Positions 5,872 to 7,029 of a stretch of 7,029 nucleotides of DNA are shown here, piece after piece. The notes under the pieces were generated by a model, which worked only from the letters and a program-made list of their open reading frames with translations, did no database searches and was not told where the DNA came from. This DNA comes from Pseudohongiella sp. (GTDB lineage Bacteria; Pseudomonadota; Gammaproteobacteria; Pseudomonadales; Pseudohongiellaceae): the NCBI GenBank assembly GCA_030652635.1, contig JAUSPW010000255.1, positions 1-7,029 on the forward strand, given 5' to 3'. Numbering within the stretch: the first letter of the stretch is position 1; every line of letters begins with the position of its first letter. The position numbers and the translations under genes were made by a program.

Positions 5872-7029
5872 ATGCACGGCAATATGATGGATTCGTCCCT
5901 GTTGATCATCGATCTGTTGAATCACGGACGTCAGCGTTATCCTGAACAGCAAGTGATTTCTCGCCGGCTTGAAGGTGATATTCACCGCAGCAATTACCTT
6001 GAAATCTGGCAACGCAGCGCGCAATTGGCGCACGCGCTGGAGGAGCTGGGCGTAAAGGCCGGCGACTGTATTGCCACGCTGGCATGGAACACACACCGCC
6101 ATATGGAACTGTACTACGCCGTGTCTGGCCTGGGTGCCGTGCTGCATACCGTCAACCCGCGCCTGTTCAGTGAACAGATTGAATATGTCATCAATCATGC
6201 CGAGGACAGTTATGTGTTTGTGGATCTGTCCTTTGTGGCACTCCTGGAACCTCTTGCCGAGCGCTTGAAAACTGTCAAAGGTTTTGTGGTGATGACCGAC
6301 CTTGCACACATGCCCGACACGACACTGGAGCCAGTGTTTTGTTTTGAGGATATGGTGCAGGATCAGCCAACAGCCTTCAATTGGCCACGTTTTGATGAGA
6401 ACACCGCCGCTGCACTGTGTTACACCTCGGGCACCACGGGCAATCCCAAAGGCGTGTTGTATTCCCACCGCGCTATGGTGTTGCATGCAAAGGCCAGCGC
6501 TTCACGCGAACTGCTGGATCTGACCGCGGACACCGTTTTATTGCCCATGGTTGCCATGTACCACGCCGGCGCCTGGGGCGCGCCGTACGCCGCTCCCTTG
6601 TCCGGTTGCAAACTGGTATTGCCTGGCAGCGGCATGGATGGCAAAAGCATGGCCGAGCTGATTGCCTCTGAAGACGTCACGGTGGGATTGGGTGTACCAA
6701 CCATCTGGCTGACGCTGCATAACTATTGGGCCGATGCCGGCGTGATTGAAAGCTCACTCACGCGTGTGTGTGTCGGCGGCGCCGCCTCACCGCTGGGCAT
6801 GGTAAAACTTTATCAAGAGCGGTACGGCATTTACTGGCAACCAATCTGGGGCATGACCGAAACCGGCCCGCTGGCAACCTCCTTGCCGCCCTCGCCAGCC
6901 GTGATGCAGCTACCGCTGGAGCAGCGTTATCAGAAGCAGACGACAGCCGGCCAGGCTGCTTTTGGTGTTGAGATGGCGATTTTTGATGCCGATGACAACC
7001 CACTGCCACACGACGGCGAAACCAGTGGC
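5872..7029 (+). CDS. Medium-chain fatty-acid-CoA ligase, AlkK-like (3' partial)
   Basis: An AMP-forming acyl-CoA synthetase: carboxylate + ATP + CoA gives acyl-CoA + AMP + PPi, in the cytoplasm at the entry to beta-oxidation. The 386 visible codons remain open to the window end; AlkK-type enzymes are about 540 residues, so roughly the last 150-160, including the mobile C-terminal domain and its catalytic lysine, are missing. Visible motifs are the ATP-binding loop YTSGTTGNPKGVLYSHR (184-200), MYHAGAWG (229-236, acyl/nucleotide pocket region), VGGAAS and the adenylate motif WGMTET (326-331). YYAVSGLGAVLHTVNPRLF and QIEYVINHAED closely match Pseudomonas AlkK as I remember it, including an N-terminal MxGxMM pattern that supports ATG 5872. 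GGAG lies 6 bases before that ATG, and the permease stop is 12 bp upstream, so the genes are likely cotranscribed. The acid could be medium-chain, branched or hydroxylated; specificity cannot be assigned. Confidence 0.94.
   Translation, partial: MHGNMMDSSLLIIDLLNHGRQRYPEQQVISRRLEGDIHRSNYLEIWQRSAQLAHALEELGVKAGDCIATLAWNTHRHMELYYAVSGLGAVLHTVNPRLFSEQIEYVINHAEDSYVFVDLSFVALLEPLAERLKTVKGFVVMTDLAHMPDTTLEPVFCFEDMVQDQPTAFNWPRFDENTAAALCYTSGTTGNPKGVLYSHRAMVLHAKASASRELLDLTADTVLLPMVAMYHAGAWGAPYAAPLSGCKLVLPGSGMDGKSMAELIASEDVTVGLGVPTIWLTLHNYWADAGVIESSLTRVCVGGAASPLGMVKLYQERYGIYWQPIWGMTETGPLATSLPPSPAVMQLPLEQRYQKQTTAGQAAFGVEMAIFDADDNPLPHDGETSG

Noticed and set aside
5839..6486. 215-codon open frame on the - strand inside the acyl-CoA ligase gene
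   Set aside because: It lies opposite a clear AMP-binding enzyme, has no recognisable domain and is rich in His/Gln as expected of an antisense shadow.

Overview
The window looks like chromosomal DNA of a Gram-negative gammaproteobacterium. The evidence is a TonB-dependent outer-membrane receptor with a signal peptide and terminal Phe, a NarL-type response regulator and PAS-type hybrid kinase of the kind common in Pseudomonas and marine relatives, and a medium-chain acyl-CoA ligase close to Pseudomonas AlkK. Base composition is moderate, a little above half G+C by eye. No finer placement is possible from the sequence. There are no rRNA or tRNA genes, insertion sequences or CRISPR arrays, and coding density is very high.

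Layout: (1) 1-1317 (+) is the 3' part of a hybrid sensor histidine kinase (PAS end, dimerisation/His domain, ATPase, receiver); its start lies outside the window. (2) 1294-1992 (-) is a LuxR/NarL-type response regulator that converges on the kinase and overlaps its 3' end by 24 bp. (3) 2018-2054 is a strong intrinsic terminator on the - strand. (4) 2080-4380 (-) is a 766-residue TonB-dependent receptor. (5) 4381-4557 is a divergent control region holding two nearly concentric inverted repeats. (6) 4558-5859 (+) is a GntP-family permease. (7) 5872-7029 (+) is an AlkK-like fatty-acyl-CoA ligase, 12 bp behind the permease and cut by the window end.

Working model (inference): the receptor brings a substrate across the outer membrane, the GntP permease carries a small carboxylate or hydroxy-carboxylate across the inner membrane, and the ligase activates it with CoA for beta-oxidation. 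The kinase/regulator pair resembles the CrbS/CrbR (MxtR/ErdR) class, known to control acetate and short-chain carboxylate use, and may act on the shared receptor-permease control region. The substrate is not identifiable from sequence; short or medium-chain hydroxyalkanoates are a reasonable first guess from the permease family and the AlkK-like ligase.
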